DNA from: CAVQFB01 sp963711675
Lineage (GTDB): Bacteria > Acidobacteriota > Terriglobia > Terriglobales > Acidobacteriaceae
Length of the DNA: 64,000 nucleotides
Direction: 5' to 3'
Assembly (NCBI GenBank): GCA_963711675.1
Contig: CAVQFB010000011.1
Location: 496,001 to 560,000, forward strand
In this document: piece by piece, positions 61,451-64,000 of the stretch
Position numbering within the stretch: position 1 is the stretch's first letter
Layout of the letters: each line of letters opens with the position of its first letter
Position numbers and translations under genes: made by a program
The notes under the pieces: model-generated
Told to the model about the DNA's origin: nothing
The model's input: the letters and a program-made list of their open reading frames with translations, nothing else
The model's database searches: none

Positions 61451-64000
61451 TCATTGACTGCCCTCTGACTCGAACAGGCTCGACACCTGGTAATAGGCGG
61501 TGTAGGCGTACGATCGCAGGTCGTCGGTGACGAAGATTTCCCGCATGGACAGGAGGCCCGTGTGGTCGGCGGGCGCGAATTCCTTGAAGAGCGTCCTGCG
61601 TCCAGTCACAAGGTCCACGCGCTCGAGGCGGCAGGGTATCTCAGCACGCCGATATACAAGCACCGACTTCCCATCCGTGCTCCACTGGGCAAGGACATCC
61701 GTGTCCGTGAGTCCGGGGACGGGCCGCGGCTCTCCACCCGCAATAGGATAGAGGAAGTATTTCCCTTCGGGGCCACGCGCCAGGATTTGCTTCCCATCGT
61801 CCGAGAGCCAGCCGTCGCGTGTGCCTTCCGGAGTCACCGGACGCGGCATGCCGCCTCCGGTATCCTGCACGTAGAAGCGCGTGCTTTTCCCGGGCTCGTT
61901 GCCGTTTATGAGCACGCTCTTGCCATCGCGGAACCACTGGAGGGTCACGTAATTCTCGATCTCTCCGCGCTTGAGTTGCTGTGTCTCGCCAGCTCCGGTG
62001 GGATAGATCACAAGCTGTGGCGGCTTGGATTGGACTACGGCGAGAGCCCACTTGCCGTCGGCAGAAAGGTCCGCGGGCCATCCGTCCCCTAGGCGCACCA
62101 CGGGGGAGCCGTCAGTTTTCCGCAGGCACACCGCGTAGTTGGTTCCGAGGCCGGTTTCGGCGAAGAGAAGCGTGTGCCCGTCCTGGGAGAGAGCGCGCGC
62201 ATGCGAGGTGTTGAGCCAGGAGAGGTCGCGATCTTCTTTGTCGCCGGGATTATGGATCATCGCGGCATAGCGGTAGTCGATGCGGTTCGCGAGCCAGCGT
62301 CCGTCACGAGACACGTCCTGGATATTTAGCCCGCCGGGCGACTGGTATGCGATGCGCCTCCTGCCGGTGAGTGTCACGCCGTACACAGTGTAGCTGCCGC
62401 CGCTGAGGCTCGCGGAAAACAGAACCTCCTCACCGTTCGGCGACCAGGCGAGCCCCCGCTCGCTCCAGTAGCCATCCGAAAGCACGGTGTTGTTTCCGTC
62501 GAGGTCGATTACGTTCACGGAGCCGCGATCATCCCACTTTCGGGGATGCTCGAAGTACGCGAGCCGATCCCCTCGCGGAGAGACGCGCACATCGCTCATA
62601 TAGCCGCTGACTTCGCGGAGCACTTTGCCGATTGGATATTCGAGCCGGTCCTTCCCCCCGACCTCGCGGATGATGGCGAGCTGCGAGCCGTCGGGCGACC
62701 AGTCGGCCTGCCGCACTCCCTCCTGGATCTCGCGCGGGGCGCCGCCGTCGAGGGGCATGCGCGCCAACGTGCCGGTGAAGAGCCGGTACCACAGGTACTT
62801 TGCGTCAATCAGAACAGCGAGCTCACCCTTCGATGAGACTGCTAGCAGTTGCATGCCCGGCGGGCCGAGCGGTTTCGGCTCAGGATAGTCGGGCCGCACC
62901 ATGAAGATCTGGGGACGGTTCCCCCAGATTGCCGCACTGTATACGACGGTCTCTTTGTCAGCGAATGCGGCCTGGAAAACGGCCTCGCGCCGGAAGTTCA
63001 ACTGGCGGAAGGCAATCGTCTCGGGACCATGCGTGGAGAGTGAAGTGCGCAGCAGCGCAGCCACTGCTACCGCCGCACAGAGGGCGGCAAGGATCCACGG
63101 GATCCACGCTATTCGCGGACGGATGATGCGCCGCGCGGCAGCCGCAATCGGCATTCCGACCTGCGACCCGCCCTCCGCGATCCAACGCAGTTCCTTGCAG
63201 AGATCGCCCGCCGACTGCCAGCGTGCATCCGGGTCTTTCGCGAGACAAACCCGGATGGTGCGTTCGAGCGCCGGCGGGGTGAGAGGCTGCAGCGTGCTGA
63301 TCGGCTCGGGATCTTTCACCAGGATGGCCGAGGCGACGCTGAAATCGCTCTGGCCCTGAAACGCCCTCCCGCCGGTCACCATTTCATACAGCACGGTGCC
63401 TAACGAGAAGATGTCACTGCGCGCGTCCACTTCTCCGCCTTCCACCTGCTCGGGCGACATGTAGGGAACAGTGCCGATGACGGCGCCTTCTCGCGTGACC
63501 GGAGCGGCTTGCGCCGCCGCATCCGTCAGCGTCGCTCCCCCAGTGAGCGGCGGCGCAGCTTTCGCCAAACCGAAATCGAGCAACTTGGTGCCGGACTTCG
63601 TCAGCATGATGTTGCCGGGCTTCAGATCGCGATGCGTGACGCCGTTGCGGTGCGCCTTGTCGAGGGCGCTGGAAAGCTGGATCCCGTACTCCAGCACCTC
63701 TGCCGTGGGCAGCGGCCCCTTTTCGAGGCGTTCCGACAGCGTCACGCCGTCCACGTATTCCATGACGATGAAGTCAACATCGTCCTGCCGGCCAATGTCG
63801 TAAAGCGTGCAGATGTGGGGATGGTTCAGGCAGGAGATCGCCTTGGCCTCGCGCTCGAAGCGCTGCCGGCGCATCACATCGTCGGAGAGATGGGAGGGAA
63901 GAATCTTGATGGCGACAGTACGGTCCAGACGCGTATCCCGCGCCTGATAGACCTCGCCCATCCCGCCCGCCCCCAGCGGCGCAATGATCTCGTAGGGGCC
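61451..64000 (-). CDS. Receptor-like Ser/Thr protein kinase with PD40/TolB-like sensor (5' end beyond window)
   Basis: The frame is open to the window edge, so the first residues are missing; the visible part starts in the glycine loop (APLGAGGMGEVYQ). Kinase motifs: HRDLKPGNIMLTKSGTKLLD with DFGLAKA, and YMSPEQVEGGEVDARSD. A transmembrane helix follows (WIPWILAALCAAVAVAALL, about nucleotides 63055-63115), then PD40/TolB-like propeller blades (DWSPDGSQLAIIREVGGKDR; QWSTDGKSVLVYRRAEIPCR). It differs from the 36.4-kb kinase, which has TPRs, and resembles the 44.9-kb one. The ligand is unknown. Confidence 0.92.
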   Translation of the reverse strand, partial: GPYEIIAPLGAGGMGEVYQARDTRLDRTVAIKILPSHLSDDVMRRQRFEREAKAISCLNHPHICTLYDIGRQDDVDFIVMEYVDGVTLSERLEKGPLPTAEVLEYGIQLSSALDKAHRNGVTHRDLKPGNIMLTKSGTKLLDFGLAKAAPPLTGGATLTDAAAQAAPVTREGAVIGTVPYMSPEQVEGGEVDARSDIFSLGTVLYEMVTGGRAFQGQSDFSVASAILVKDPEPISTLQPLTPPALERTIRVCLAKDPDARWQSAGDLCKELRWIAEGGSQVGMPIAAAARRIIRPRIAWIPWILAALCAAVAVAALLRTSLSTHGPETIAFRQLNFRREAVFQAAFADKETVVYSAAIWGNRPQIFMVRPDYPEPKPLGPPGMQLLAVSSKGELAVLIDAKYLWYRLFTGTLARMPLDGGAPREIQEGVRQADWSPDGSQLAIIREVGGKDRLEYPIGKVLREVSGYMSDVRVSPRGDRLAYFEHPRKWDDRGSVNVIDLDGNNTVLSDGYWSERGLAWSPNGEEVLFSASLSGGSYTVYGVTLTGRRRIAYQSPGGLNIQDVSRDGRWLANRIDYRYAAMIHNPGDKEDRDLSWLNTSHARALSQDGHTLLFAETGLGTNYAVCLRKTDGSPVVRLGDGWPADLSADGKWALAVVQSKPPQLVIYPTGAGETQQLKRGEIENYVTLQWFRDGKSVLINGNEPGKSTRFYVQDTGGGMPRPVTPEGTRDGWLSDDGKQILARGPEGKYFLYPIAGGEPRPVPGLTDTDVLAQWSTDGKSVLVYRRAEIPCRLERVDLVTGRRTLFKEFAPADHTGLLSMREIFVTDDLRSYAYTAYYQVSSLFESEGSQ

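Overview
The window looks like chromosomal DNA from an Acidobacteriota (Terriglobia/Koribacter-like) bacterium, probably from a draft or metagenome-derived assembly. This rests on gene content I recognise: an imuA-imuB-dnaE2 mutasome cassette, a VWA protein of the acidobacterial type, a large carboxypeptidase-regulatory/TonB receptor, three receptor-like Ser/Thr kinases with TPR or WD40-like sensor regions, a DUF2934 protein, a SpoIVB-like S55 peptidase, and many dispersed short repeats. No rRNA, tRNA or CRISPR array was seen.

Layout. 0.1-2.3 kb holds small stress-type genes (membrane protein, phosphoribosyltransferase, DUF4440). 2.3-3.2 kb is a secreted FKBP isomerase. 3.4-10.2 kb is the mutasome cassette; imuB and dnaE2 carry insertions made of the same repeats found between genes. 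10.4-15.3 kb has DUF2934 and a cytochrome c maturation operon (ccmF, ccmH, a ccmI-like gene and a fourth membrane protein). 15.7-24.3 kb has htpX, moxR, DUF4149, ychF, a four-helix-bundle protein, a ZIP transporter, the VWA protein and the S55 peptidase. 24.5-34.3 kb has a beta-propeller protein, an MFS exporter, an ICMT-like methyltransferase, LolC/LolD-type lipoprotein export and ClpC. 34.5-47.7 kb has a DUF2442/DUF4160 pair with a palindromic operator, a cupin, a kinase, a diguanylate cyclase, the TonB receptor, glutaredoxin and a second kinase. 47.7-54.0 kb is an accessory island of REP-type palindromes and REP-associated tyrosine transposases (RAYTs), with a truncated toxin-like gene and a candidate immunity gene. 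54.1-64.0 kb has DUF4440, a trypsin-like protease, marR-clcA, purB, a HEAT-repeat protein and a third kinase cut by the window edge.

Two themes cross the window. First, repeats: period-7 tandem arrays, a TTCACCACGGAG inverted-repeat element, several hairpin families and three REP families, some of them inside reading frames. Second, many conserved genes (ychF, clpC, lolC, the protease, clcA, the VWA gene) are broken by single-base indels, mostly in short homopolymers, and the frame always resumes with well-conserved sequence. I read most of these as sequencing indels; for such genes I give the span of the restored gene and state where the frame breaks.
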